The notes beneath the pieces were generated by a model. It was given only the letters and a program-made list of their open reading frames with translations, was not told the DNA's origin and did not search any database. A stretch of 64,000 nt of DNA from Pseudomonadota bacterium (GTDB taxonomy: Bacteria > Myxococcota_A > UBA796 > SXON01). Location: positions 62,001-126,000 of the forward strand of contig JAUXTN010000038.1 in the NCBI GenBank assembly GCA_030684355.1. The letters are read 5' to 3'. The translations under genes and the position numbers were made by a program. This document shows positions 34,859-43,917 of this stretch, piece after piece (within the stretch, counting starts at the first letter, position 1; every line of letters starts with the position of its first letter).

Positions 34859-36622
34859 ATGCGTCCGTCCTTCCGTCCGCTCGCCGGGTTCGGCCTCTTG
34901 ACCGGCGCCGCCGCGGGCTCCGCTGAGGTCGCGCTGCGTGCCACCCCCCGCCAGGGGCTCGGCGCCGCTGAGGTCGCCACCTGGCTCGCCGCGTCCATCG
35001 GGCTCGGCGGGCTCTTCGGCCTCGGCCTCGCTATCGCCGCGTGGCTCATCGGGCGGCGGGCCTACGGCCTCGTCGTCGCCGGCCTCGTGGGGCTCCACGC
35101 CGCGGTGAACTACCGCTTCGAGCTCGTCCTCAACGAGTTCGTGCGCGACCCCCGCGTGTGGGGCGGCATCGGCGCGATCCTCGTCGTCTCCCTCCTCCTC
35201 GGCCTCGCCGCCGATCGCTGGTTGCACCGGATCCAGCGCCCCCTCCGGCCGCTCCTCGCCGGCGTCCTCCTGGTCGGCGCCGGGCTCTCCTTCGCCCGCG
35301 CCCGCGGCGCCGAGGGCCACGACGGCCCGCGTCCCTCCGTGCTCGTCATCAGCCTCGACACCACCCGCGCCGACCACCTCGCCCCCTACGGCCACGCCAT
35401 CGACACGCCCGTGCTCTCCCGCATCGCGCGGGAAGGCGTCGTCTTCGAAGACGCCATCGCCGCCGCCCCCATCACCGAGCCGAGCCACCTCTCGATGTTC
35501 ACCGGCGAGCCCCCGCTCGTGACCGGCGTCGTGAGCAACGGGACCAACCTGGGGGACCGCCCCGAGCTCCTCTGGCGGACGCTCCAGGCCGAGGGCTACC
35601 TCACCGCCGGCTTCGTGGCGGGCTTCCCGCTCCACGGCAAGTACGGCTGGGGACAGGGGATGGATGTCTACGACGACGACTTCGGCGCGCTCGCCGGCCT
35701 CCAGTCGCTCTCGCTCGTGAAGGCGTTCAACCAGGTCGCCTTGAAGGACCACGCGCTGCGCGAGCGCTCCGCCGCCCGCGTGCTGGCCCGGGCCGTGCCC
35801 TGGCTCCGCGCGCACCGCGACCGCCAGCTCTTCGCCTTCGTCCACCTCTACGACGCTCACGGCCCCTACGATCAGCCCGCCAACGCCGCGCTCGGCCCCG
35901 CCCCGACCGACGGGCCCGCGCTCTCCCTGCCGCCGTACTGGCCCGCGCCGGACCGCCGCATCACCAGCACCGACTGGCTCGCCCGCGCGTACGACAACGA
36001 GATCGTCCGGCTCGACGCCGCGGTGGGCGCGCTCCTCGACGCGCTCGGCCCCGCCCTCGACGACACGATCGTCATCGTCACGGCGGACCACGGCGAGAGC
36101 CTCACCGAGCACGGCTACCTCTTCGACCACGGCGACAACCTCCACGATCCCTCGCTCCGCGTGCCCCTCCTCGTGCGCTACCCGCCCACCGCGCGCGCCG
36201 GCCTCCGCGTGACGTGCCAGGTCGGCGGCATCGACCTGGCGCCGACCGTGCTCGATCTCGTCGGCATCGCCGATCCCGTACGGCGCGAGGGCCTCTCCCG
36301 CATGGCCGAGCTCGGCGGCGGGGAGTGTCGCGAGCGGCCGGTGTATTCGAGCACGGTGGCGGGCCGGCTGGTGGCGGATCCGCCGACCGACCATTCGCTC
36401 CGCGGCCAGGGGCGCAAGCTCATCGTGCACGAGGGCGGCGGGTCCGAGCTCTACGACCTCGTGGCGGACCCCGGAGAGACCGTGAACCTCGCCCCGAGCG
36501 ACGTGTCCGAGGGGATGAAGCGCCTGCTCGACGGCCGCATCGCCGGCGCGCCGGTCGAGAGCCCCGACCTGGACGCCGAGACCGCGAACATGCTGAAGAC
36601 CCTGGGATACATCGAAGAATGA
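34859..36622 (+). CDS. Membrane sulfatase-fold enzyme (Thr at nucleophile position), first of pair
   Basis: ATG 34859 follows AGGGAGG. Four N-terminal membrane helices (residues about 1-140) precede an alkaline-phosphatase-superfamily catalytic domain: VLVISLDTTRADHLAPYG holds the metal Asp, ITEPSHLSMFTGE the nucleophile region, VTADHGESLTEHG the Asp-His metal pair. The sulfatase CxPSR motif is here TEPSH, so no formylglycine can form; a Thr nucleophile as in lipid phospho-headgroup transferases is more likely. The protein should act on periplasmic or membrane substrates. It overlaps by 4 bases with a second, similar gene. Confidence 0.85.
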   Translation: MRPSFRPLAGFGLLTGAAAGSAEVALRATPRQGLGAAEVATWLAASIGLGGLFGLGLAIAAWLIGRRAYGLVVAGLVGLHAAVNYRFELVLNEFVRDPRVWGGIGAILVVSLLLGLAADRWLHRIQRPLRPLLAGVLLVGAGLSFARARGAEGHDGPRPSVLVISLDTTRADHLAPYGHAIDTPVLSRIAREGVVFEDAIAAAPITEPSHLSMFTGEPPLVTGVVSNGTNLGDRPELLWRTLQAEGYLTAGFVAGFPLHGKYGWGQGMDVYDDDFGALAGLQSLSLVKAFNQVALKDHALRERSAARVLARAVPWLRAHRDRQLFAFVHLYDAHGPYDQPANAALGPAPTDGPALSLPPYWPAPDRRITSTDWLARAYDNEIVRLDAAVGALLDALGPALDDTIVIVTADHGESLTEHGYLFDHGDNLHDPSLRVPLLVRYPPTARAGLRVTCQVGGIDLAPTVLDLVGIADPVRREGLSRMAELGGGECRERPVYSSTVAGRLVADPPTDHSLRGQGRKLIVHEGGGSELYDLVADPGETVNLAPSDVSEGMKRLLDGRIAGAPVESPDLDAETANMLKTLGYIEE

Positions 36623-38487
36623 CCGACGAGCTGGACTTCCCCGCGCCCCCCGAGCCGGGCGTGCTTCTCCGGGTCGCGACGATCGGCGCGGCCACCGGCG
36701 CCCTCGCCGGCGGGCTCGAGGGCCTCGGCCTCGTCCTCCGCGCCAAGATCGTGCTCGGCGCCGGCTCCGCGATGTCGCTCGCGGGCGCCACCGTCGTGAT
36801 GGGGCTCGGCCTGGGGCTCGTCGTCGGCCTCGTCGCCGGCGCGGTCGCCGCCGCCCCCGGCCGCCGCGTGGCCCATTGGAAGCGGCTCCGCGCCGGGTGC
36901 ACCCTCACGGTGCTGCTCCTCGCCTTGTTCTTCCTCGTCCCGCTCGCGCGCGAGCTCTGGGTCGTGCAGGAGCGCCGCGCCCCCGCCATGGGGATGATCG
37001 CGCTCGCGACCGTCATCGCCTCGACCTTCTGGTTCAACGCCGGCTATTGGTTCCGGCGCGAGAGCATCGGCGCCGGGCCCGTGGTGGGGTGGCGCGTCTA
37101 CGCGACAGCCGCCGGGTTCGCGCTCGCCCTCCTCGCCGGGCTCTTCGGGGGACCGCCCGACGGCCCCACCCGCGCCGCGCCGGAGAGCGCCCAGAACGTC
37201 GTGCTCGTCACGATCGACACCCTGCGCCGCGACCACGTCGGCGCCTACGGGAGCGTCGCGAACACGCCGGTGCTCGACAAGCTCGCCCGCGAGGGCGTGC
37301 TCTACGAGGACGCCATCACCCCCGTCCCCGAGACCGCCCCGTCGCACGCCTCGATGCTCACCGGCCGCCACCCGGTCGAGCACAAGGTCATCGCGAACGG
37401 CATCCCGTTGAAGAACGGCTACCTCACCGTGACCGAGCAGCTCGGCATCATCGGCTACCGCACCGGGGCCTTCGTCTCGTCGTTCGCCGCGGGCAGCACC
37501 ACGGGCCTCGACCAGGGCTTCCAGGTCTACGACGACGAGTTCTCGCCCTTCGTGCGCGGCATCGCGCGCGCGCGGGTCGCCCGGCTCCTCCTCCCGATCC
37601 TCCTCCGCTTCGGGGACCCCGCGGCGTACCCGTGGCTGCTCGAGCGCGGTGCCCCCGACACCATCGACCGCGCGTTGTCCTGGATCGAAGGGGGCGAGGG
37701 CGCGTTCTTCGCGTGGGTGCACCTCTTCGAGCCGCACGCTCCGTACGAGGCCCGCGCGGGCGGCCCGGGGGGCGGCGCCACCGTCGATCACCGCGCCATC
37801 CTCGCCCAGGAGCCGGGGTATCCGTACACCGCCGAGGAGGAGGCCGCGCTGCGGGACCTCTACCGCCAGGAGGTCGAGTACACCGATGCCCAGGTGGGCG
37901 TGCTCCTCGAGGGGCTACGAGCACGGGGCGCGCTCGAGAACACGCTCGTGCTCGTGGTGGCGGACCACGGCGAGAGCCTCGGCGAGCACGGCATCAAGTT
38001 CAACCACCACGGGCTCTACGAGGAGGTCGTGCGCGTGCCGCTCATCGCGTGGACCCCCGCGCCGAGCTGGACCCCCGGCACCCGCGTCGCGCGCCAGGTC
38101 AGCGTGATGGACGTGGCGAACACGCTGCTGGAGTTCGCGGGCATCCCCCTCATCGCCGGCACCCAGTCCGTCCCGCTGTTGAGCCTCGCGCGGGGTGCCG
38201 ACGTCCCGGCGCGGCCGGTGCTCCTCCTCGGCCGCACCACAGCGTCGTTGCGGGACGGCCAGCTCTACGGCGTGCGCGCGCCCACCGGCGCCAAGTACAT
38301 CGAGGGCGCGGACAGCGCCGAGCTCTACGAGCTCACGACGGACCCCGGCGAGCTCGACGACATCTCCGCGTCCCAGCCCGCCGCGGTGGAGAGCGGGCAT
38401 GCCAGCGTCACGACGTTGCGCGGCCAGGTCGGCCCGGCCGAGGTGCCCGAGAGCGAGATGTTGAAGGCGCTGGGGTACCACGAGTGA
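36619..38487 (+). CDS. Membrane sulfatase-fold enzyme (Thr at nucleophile position), second of pair
   Basis: Same architecture as the preceding gene: five or so N-terminal membrane segments, then VVLVTIDTLRRDHVGAYG, ETAPSHASMLTGR and VVADHGESLGEHGIKFNHHG. The nucleophile site reads TAPSH in place of CxPSR. The two proteins are related along their whole length but well diverged (for example EHGYLF versus EHGIKF), consistent with an old tandem duplication. ATG 36619 overlaps the first gene's stop; GTG of the next gene overlaps its own stop. Confidence 0.85.
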   Translation: MTDELDFPAPPEPGVLLRVATIGAATGALAGGLEGLGLVLRAKIVLGAGSAMSLAGATVVMGLGLGLVVGLVAGAVAAAPGRRVAHWKRLRAGCTLTVLLLALFFLVPLARELWVVQERRAPAMGMIALATVIASTFWFNAGYWFRRESIGAGPVVGWRVYATAAGFALALLAGLFGGPPDGPTRAAPESAQNVVLVTIDTLRRDHVGAYGSVANTPVLDKLAREGVLYEDAITPVPETAPSHASMLTGRHPVEHKVIANGIPLKNGYLTVTEQLGIIGYRTGAFVSSFAAGSTTGLDQGFQVYDDEFSPFVRGIARARVARLLLPILLRFGDPAAYPWLLERGAPDTIDRALSWIEGGEGAFFAWVHLFEPHAPYEARAGGPGGGATVDHRAILAQEPGYPYTAEEEAALRDLYRQEVEYTDAQVGVLLEGLRARGALENTLVLVVADHGESLGEHGIKFNHHGLYEEVVRVPLIAWTPAPSWTPGTRVARQVSVMDVANTLLEFAGIPLIAGTQSVPLLSLARGADVPARPVLLLGRTTASLRDGQLYGVRAPTGAKYIEGADSAELYELTTDPGELDDISASQPAAVESGHASVTTLRGQVGPAEVPESEMLKALGYHE

Positions 38488-41018
38488 GCCCGCGGCTCTC
38501 AGAGCTCCGCTCCGCCGCCCTCGCCTTGCTCTTCTTCGTCGTCTTCGCGATCCTGTTCGCGCCGGACGCCGCCACCGGCGCGGGCGTGTTCTGGCACCAC
38601 GACCTGCGGCATCACCACTACCCGTGGCGCGCGTGGGCGGCGGGGGTGTGGGCGACCGGCCAGGTGCCGTGGTGGGCCTCGGGCGCCGGCAACGGCTTCC
38701 CGCTCCTCGCCGAGGGGGAGGGGGGCTTCCTCTACCCGCCCACGATGCTGCTCTTCACGCTCCTGCCGGATGGCCTCGCGCTCGACTGGAGCGTCCTCGG
38801 CCACCAGGTGTGGGCCGCGATGGGCGTGTGGGCGTTCCTGCGCGCCCGCGGCCTCAACCGCGGCGGGGCGATGTCCGCGGCCGCGCCCATCGTCGGGGGC
38901 CTCGCGTACGCGTGGTCGGGCTTCCTCGTCTCCCACACCCTCTACCTGGGCATGCAGAACGCCGCCGCGTGGCTCGGCTGGGCGCTCCTCGGGGCCACGC
39001 CGGACCGGGACGGGCGTGCGCGGCCGTGGCTCGTGGCCCTCGCGATCGGCATGATGGGGCTCGCCGGGCACCCGCAGATCGCCGCGTTCCTGGGGCTCGG
39101 CCTCGCGGTGCACGCCGCGTTCACGCTGCGCGGGCGGGCGCTCCTCGGGTGGGGGGCGGCAGCCGGGGTCGGGGCGCTCATAGCGTCGCCGCAGCTCCTC
39201 GCCACGCTCGAGCTCGTGCGCTTCTCGGGTCGCGACGGCGGCGTGGCCGACGCCTTCGCCCACATCGGGGCGATGCCCATCCAGGAGCTCGTGGGCGCGG
39301 TGCTCCCGTACGCGTTCGGCTTCGACCGCCCGGTCGACATCGATCAGACGTACTACCACCGCGGGGTCGGCTACTGGGGCGCCGGGGTGAATCATTGGGA
39401 GATGTGCTTCTACCTGGGCATCCCGGTGGTCTGCCTCGCCCTCGCGGGCGCGCGGCGTGCCCCGGGCTGGGTGCTCGGGGGCATCGTCGCGACCGTCCTG
39501 ATGCTCGGCGGCCCCGCATGGGACCTCGTCCGGCTCCTCCCCGGCTTCGACGGCTTCCGCTTCCCCGCCCGCTTCGCGCTCCTCCTCACCGTCGCCGTGG
39601 CCGTGCTCGCGGCGCACGGCATCGAGCGCCTCCGCACCGCCCGTCGCCCCGGGCTGATCGCCACCCGCCTCCGCCTCCTCGCCGCGGCCTTCCCGCTCGT
39701 GACCGGGCTCGCCTACTTCGGGCTCCACACGTTCGAGGCCCCGATCCTCGCCATCGGAGAGGCCCACTTCTTCGCCCAGACGCAGGGCCAGACCCGCCTC
39801 CCGCCGCCGCCGATGTTCGATCCCGGGCCGCTCGCGAAGGCCGCGCTGCCGCCGCCCGAGCTGGAGGATCCCGCGCAGATCCCCGCGAAGGTGCGCCGGA
39901 TCCTCGCCGACCTGCGCGCCAGCACCGCGCCGACCTCCTCGCGGGTCCTGCTGCCGGTCCTCCTGCTGCTCCTGGCGTCCTTCGCCGTGCGCCGCCCCTG
40001 GTTGTGGACCGTGCTCGTGGCCTTCGAGCTCTGGCGCTTCGGCCACGCCTACCACCCGCGCGTCCCCGCCGCGGAGGTCGCCGCGCGCCCCGCTTGGCTC
40101 GGCGAGGGCATGACCGAGCTGGGCGGCCCGCGCCTCACCGTGCTCGATCGTCGTATCTCGCCCGCGCTCGACACCGCGCTCGGCACCGCCAGCCTCGGCC
40201 TCGTATGGGGCACCAGCGACGTCATCCTCCCGAGCCCGCTCCTCCTCGTCCGCAACGAGGCCATGCTCGCGCTCGCGGGCCTCGACGTCGGGGACCGCGG
40301 CCGCCCGAAGGTCGGCCGATACCTGGAGAACATCGGGCTCGCCCGCCGCATGGGCGTACGCTTCATCGCGACGATCCACCAGCTCCCCGGCTTCACCCAG
40401 CTCGTGCGCGGCCCCGTCAACGTCTACGTCGATCCCGCGGCGCTGCCCCGGGTGCGCGTCGTGACCTGCGCGCGTGCGGCGAGCTCGGTGGACGACGCCT
40501 TCACGCGGGTCGTCTCGGCCGATCCGGTGCGCGAGGTCATCCTCGAGGGCGTGTCGGAGGACGTGGGGTGCGCGGCCGAGGCCGTCGCGTCGGCGGAAAC
40601 AACGGGCTCAGGGGGCAGGGCCCAGCCCCGCAACGCCCCGCAAGGGGGGCTGCCCGCCCCCCTCGACCCCCCTGGAGCCACGCCCGACGCGGTGCGTGGT
40701 GCCGCGGTCGAGCCCCCCGTGGAGGCCCTGGCCACCGTGATCGCCTACGCCGACCAGGAGGTGACCGTCCAGGCCACCGGCCCCGGCACGCTCGTCGTCG
40801 CGGACACGTGGTATCCCCGATGGGTCGCGACGGTCGACGGCACGCCCACCGACATCGCGCGCGCCGACGTGAACTTCCGCGGCGTCCGGCTGCCGCCCGG
40901 CGCGCACACGGTGGTCTTCCGGTTCGAACCGGGGCCGGCGGGCACCGCCTTGTGGCTCGCCGCGGCGCTCCTCGTCCTGGTCGTGGCCGGGGGCGTCCGC
41001 GCGGAGCTGCGGCCGTGA
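38484..41018 (+). CDS. YfhO-like polytopic membrane protein (GT-C-like)
   Basis: GTG 38484 overlaps the previous stop. About 11-12 membrane helices are visible, with the YfhO-type hallmarks HHDLRHHHYPWRAWAAG and WWASGAGNGFPLLAEGEGG in the first loop, GFRFPARFALLL, and a C-terminal beta-domain ADTWYPRWVATVDGTPTDI ... RGVRLPPGAHTVVFRFEP. YfhO-family proteins are implicated in glycosylation of surface polymers. Residues about 708-732 are encoded by dispersed repeat copy B and form a Gly/Pro/Arg-rich insert absent from the surrounding pattern. It is the middle of a five-gene coupled envelope operon. Confidence 0.85.
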   Translation: MSPRLSELRSAALALLFFVVFAILFAPDAATGAGVFWHHDLRHHHYPWRAWAAGVWATGQVPWWASGAGNGFPLLAEGEGGFLYPPTMLLFTLLPDGLALDWSVLGHQVWAAMGVWAFLRARGLNRGGAMSAAAPIVGGLAYAWSGFLVSHTLYLGMQNAAAWLGWALLGATPDRDGRARPWLVALAIGMMGLAGHPQIAAFLGLGLAVHAAFTLRGRALLGWGAAAGVGALIASPQLLATLELVRFSGRDGGVADAFAHIGAMPIQELVGAVLPYAFGFDRPVDIDQTYYHRGVGYWGAGVNHWEMCFYLGIPVVCLALAGARRAPGWVLGGIVATVLMLGGPAWDLVRLLPGFDGFRFPARFALLLTVAVAVLAAHGIERLRTARRPGLIATRLRLLAAAFPLVTGLAYFGLHTFEAPILAIGEAHFFAQTQGQTRLPPPPMFDPGPLAKAALPPPELEDPAQIPAKVRRILADLRASTAPTSSRVLLPVLLLLLASFAVRRPWLWTVLVAFELWRFGHAYHPRVPAAEVAARPAWLGEGMTELGGPRLTVLDRRISPALDTALGTASLGLVWGTSDVILPSPLLLVRNEAMLALAGLDVGDRGRPKVGRYLENIGLARRMGVRFIATIHQLPGFTQLVRGPVNVYVDPAALPRVRVVTCARAASSVDDAFTRVVSADPVREVILEGVSEDVGCAAEAVASAETTGSGGRAQPRNAPQGGLPAPLDPPGATPDAVRGAAVEPPVEALATVIAYADQEVTVQATGPGTLVVADTWYPRWVATVDGTPTDIARADVNFRGVRLPPGAHTVVFRFEPGPAGTALWLAAALLVLVVAGGVRAELRP
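40607..40680 (+). repeat. Dispersed GC-rich palindrome, copy B (in frame inside the YfhO-like gene)
   Basis: Contains CCCCGCAACGCCCC (40626-40639) followed by an extended second arm (GGGGGGCTGCCCGCCCCCC). Translated in the host gene it encodes GGRAQPRNAPQGGLPAPLDP. Same-strand orientation as the gene. Confidence 0.7.
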
Positions 41019-42094
41019 AGCCCCCGGGGTGGCTGGCGCGCACCATCGTCGCCGGGCTCCCCGGCCTGGTCGGGCTCTTCATGGGGAGCATGGCCATCGG
41101 CATCCTGGGCCTGAAGGTCGACGGCCCGCCGCTCGTCGGCCTCCTGATCCGCGGCTCGCTCGCGGTGCTCCTCGGCGGCATCGCCGCGTGGCTGCTCGCG
41201 GTCGCCGTCCAGGGGGTCCGGGGCCCGGGACGGCGGCGCCCCCGCGTGCCGGCCGTGCTGCTTGCGCGCTGCGCGGGGTGCGGCCTCCCGATCGGCCCGA
41301 GCGAAGGCCCGTGCCCGCTCTGCGGCCACCCGGCACCGGGCCGCGAGACCTTGTGGACCGCGAGCCGCGGGCCGGAGGGCGCCGAGCTGGGCGTCCCCGT
41401 CGGCATCGGGCTCGTCGGGCTCGGCGTGTTCATGATGACCGCCCCGTTCGTCGACGGCGACCGCCGGGTCTGGGTCGTCGTGGGGTGCCTCGCCCTGGGG
41501 CTCCTCATGTCCGGCATGGGGGCGCTGTTCACCTTCGGGGGGCTCTCGCTCGTCTACGAGTGGCTCCTGGGGCGGGGCACGTGGAGCTACCGCGCGGAGA
41601 TCGACTCGGAGGTGATGTCGAGCGAGGTGACGGTCGAGGCCGAGATCACCCGGGCGGGGCTCAGCGCCAAGGGCCACCTGGAGGAGCGGGACGGCGTCCT
41701 CCCCGGGCGGGTCGTGCGCCCCGTGCTCCCGACGCTCTCGGACCCCGAGCGCGCCTTCGTCTCCGCGCTGGCAAGCCTCCACGACACCGGCCGCGTCTGC
41801 CTCGCGCGCCTGCGGGTCATCGACTGGCGCCTCGACCCCGCGCGATCGGGGCCGCCCACGTACACCCGCGTGATCACGACGTCGATCGAGGCGCACCTCG
41901 TGGGCGAGTCCGACCGCGCGCGCCACCCGCTCGTGCCCTTCCTGCTCCGACCGCGCCCGGTGGCGGCGATCTGGGCGGAGGTGCGGGAGAACCCGGCCGT
42001 CCTCCGCCACCTCGCGCACGACTCGGGCGTGGACGAGACCGATCCGGTCGTGCAGGTGCTCGCCCTGGAGGTCGCGGCGCAAGCGGTGCACTGA
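41015..42094 (+). CDS. Zinc-ribbon membrane protein of unknown function
   Basis: GTG 41015 overlaps the YfhO-like stop. Two membrane helices, then a zinc-ribbon CAGCGLPIGPSEGPCPLCG (two CxxC pairs), then two further membrane helices (GLVGLGVFMMTAPF, VWVVVGCLALGLLMSGMGAL) and a soluble C-terminal domain of about 180 residues with mixed alpha/beta pattern. Last gene of the coupled operon that starts at 34859. Function not recognised; the ribbon probably faces the cytoplasm. Confidence 0.75.
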   Translation: MKPPGWLARTIVAGLPGLVGLFMGSMAIGILGLKVDGPPLVGLLIRGSLAVLLGGIAAWLLAVAVQGVRGPGRRRPRVPAVLLARCAGCGLPIGPSEGPCPLCGHPAPGRETLWTASRGPEGAELGVPVGIGLVGLGVFMMTAPFVDGDRRVWVVVGCLALGLLMSGMGALFTFGGLSLVYEWLLGRGTWSYRAEIDSEVMSSEVTVEAEITRAGLSAKGHLEERDGVLPGRVVRPVLPTLSDPERAFVSALASLHDTGRVCLARLRVIDWRLDPARSGPPTYTRVITTSIEAHLVGESDRARHPLVPFLLRPRPVAAIWAEVRENPAVLRHLAHDSGVDETDPVVQVLALEVAAQAVH

Positions 42095-42163
42095 CCGCGT
42101 CTACGCGGTCCTGGAGTAACTGCCCGGGCCGGGGTCGACGCGGTTCCGGGTTACCCTGCCGCC

Positions 42164-43354
42164 GTGGAACGCTTCACCGTCTCCGAGCTCACCGGCGAGA
42201 TCGCGGCCCTCCTCGGCGGCAGCTTCGACGACATCGAGGTCGAGGGCGAGGTCAGCGGCTTCAAGGCCCATGGCTCCGGCCACTGGTACTTCTGCCTGAA
42301 GGACGGGGACGCCGTCCTCAACGCCGCCATGTTCCGCAACGCGAACGCGCGCGTGCGTCGCCCCCCTCGCGATGGCGACCGCATCATCGCCCGCGGCTCG
42401 ATCGACGTGTACCCGCCCCGCGGCAGCTACTCCCTGGTCGTCCGCGCGATGCAGGCCTCGGGGGACGGCGACCTGCTGCGCCGCCTCGAAGAGCTCCGCG
42501 CCCGCCTCGCCGCCGAGGGCCTCTTCGACGCCGCCCGCAAGCGCCCGCTCCCGCCCGTCCCGCGCGCGATCGGCATCGCCACGAGCCCGTCGGGCGCGGC
42601 GCTCCACGACATCGTGCGCGTCGTCCGCCAGCGCTTCCCCGCGATGCCGATCTACGTCGCGCCGTGCCGCGTCCAGGGTGAAGGCGCCGGGCTCGACGTC
42701 GCGCGCGCCATCGGCCTCCTCAACCGCCACGGCCGCTCCGACGTCCTCATCGTCGGCCGCGGCGGCGGCTCCGCCGAGGACCTGTGGTGCTTCAACGAGG
42801 AGGCCGTGGTCCGCGCCATCGTCGCGAGCCGCATCCCGGTCGTGTCCGCCGTCGGCCACGAGGTCGACGTCTCGCTGGCCGACCTCGCCGCGGACGTGCG
42901 CGCCGCCACCCCCTCCCACGCCGCGGAGCTCGTGACGCCCGTGCGCGACGAGCTCCTCGCCTTCGTCGACGCCATGTCCGAGCGCCTCCGCCACGCGATG
43001 CAGCGCCGCGTCGCCCAGCAGCGTGACCGCGTCTCCCGCGTCCGCCTCCTCCACCCCCGCCAGCGCGTCGAGCGCGGCCGCATGCGGCTCGACGAGCTCG
43101 ACGAACGGCTGCGCGAGGCTGCGCTCCGCGGCCTCGTCCTCCGCCGGGGTCGGCTCGCGTCCGCCACGCGCCACCTCGAGGTGCTCTCGCCGCTGGCCGT
43201 GCTCGTGCGCGGCTACGCCATCGTCACGAAGGACGACATCGCGGTCACCGACGCCGCCGCGCTCGCCCCGGGCGACCACCTCGACGTGCGCCTCGCCCGC
43301 GGCGGCTCCGTCGAGGCCGAGGTCCTCCGGGTGCGCCCGGTGGCGCCCGAGTAG
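42164..43354 (+). CDS. xseA: Exodeoxyribonuclease VII large subunit
   Basis: N-terminal OB fold (FTVSELTGEIAALLG ... VEGEVSGFKAHGSGHWYFCL), the catalytic-domain motifs IGIATSPSGAALHDIV and VGRGGGSAEDLWCFNEEAVV, then IPVVSAVGHEVDVSLADLAA, a coiled-coil region and the C-terminal strand VLVRGYAIV. Length 396 matches XseA. The enzyme degrades single-stranded DNA in both directions in complex with XseB; no xseB lies next to it in this window. Start is GTG 42164. Confidence 0.95.
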   Translation: MERFTVSELTGEIAALLGGSFDDIEVEGEVSGFKAHGSGHWYFCLKDGDAVLNAAMFRNANARVRRPPRDGDRIIARGSIDVYPPRGSYSLVVRAMQASGDGDLLRRLEELRARLAAEGLFDAARKRPLPPVPRAIGIATSPSGAALHDIVRVVRQRFPAMPIYVAPCRVQGEGAGLDVARAIGLLNRHGRSDVLIVGRGGGSAEDLWCFNEEAVVRAIVASRIPVVSAVGHEVDVSLADLAADVRAATPSHAAELVTPVRDELLAFVDAMSERLRHAMQRRVAQQRDRVSRVRLLHPRQRVERGRMRLDELDERLREAALRGLVLRRGRLASATRHLEVLSPLAVLVRGYAIVTKDDIAVTDAAALAPGDHLDVRLARGGSVEAEVLRVRPVAPE

Positions 43355-43369
43355 CTCCGGGCCGGGGGA

Positions 43370-43819
43370 CTACGCCGGCTCGACCCGCACGTCCGTCTTC
43401 ACCGACTGCGCGATGAAGCAGTTGTCGTGGGCCTTGTGGTGGAGGTCCGCGAGCATCGCGGCGTCGACGGTCGCCCCCGGCGCGAAGCTCACCTTCGGGC
43501 GCAAGACCACGCGCGTGACCGCGAGCCGGCCCTCGGCGTTCTTCTCCAGCCAGCCTTCGGCGGCGTCCTCGTAGCGGTCGACCACGAGCCGCTTCTTCGC
43601 GGCGATGGCGAGGAACGTGAGCATGTGGCAGCTCGAGAGGGCGGCGACGAGCTGCTCCTCGGGGTTGACCTTCGCGGGGTCACCGAGGAACGCGGGCGCG
43701 GAGGAGGCCGCCACCGCGATGCCGCCGCCGAACGAGATGCGGTGGGTGCGGTCGTAGGTGTCGTAGGCGAAGTCGGGCGTGGTGCGCGACCAGCTGATCG
43801 TCGCGGTGTGAGCGGACAT
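43370..43819 (-). CDS. OsmC/Ohr family peroxiredoxin-like protein
   Basis: Both redox cysteines are present: Cys64 in LVAALSSCHMLTFL and Cys134 in KAHDNCFIAQSV, plus the Glu of NPEEQLVAAL. This fits OsmC-type thiol peroxidases that reduce organic hydroperoxides. Length 149 is normal. Start ATG 43819. It is downstream of a DnaJ-type gene on the same strand, separated by a tandem 11-bp repeat. Confidence 0.93.
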   Translation of the reverse strand: MSAHTATISWSRTTPDFAYDTYDRTHRISFGGGIAVAASSAPAFLGDPAKVNPEEQLVAALSSCHMLTFLAIAAKKRLVVDRYEDAAEGWLEKNAEGRLAVTRVVLRPKVSFAPGATVDAAMLADLHHKAHDNCFIAQSVKTDVRVEPA

Positions 43820-43859
43820 GGGGCCTCCGTTTGCGGAGACCCTTCCTATCGCGCCCCTC

Positions 43860-43903
43860 CGCTCCCGTGGCGCTCCCGTGGCGCTTGCGCGGCGCTTGCG
43901 TGG
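43860..43903. repeat. Four tandem 11-bp units
   Basis: Units cgctcccgtgg, cgctcccgtgg, cgcttgcgcgg, cgcttgcgtgg follow without spacers between the start of the OsmC gene and the end of the DnaJ gene. Eleven bases is about one DNA turn. Confidence 0.7.
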
Positions 43904-43917
43904 CGCTCCGGACGCGC

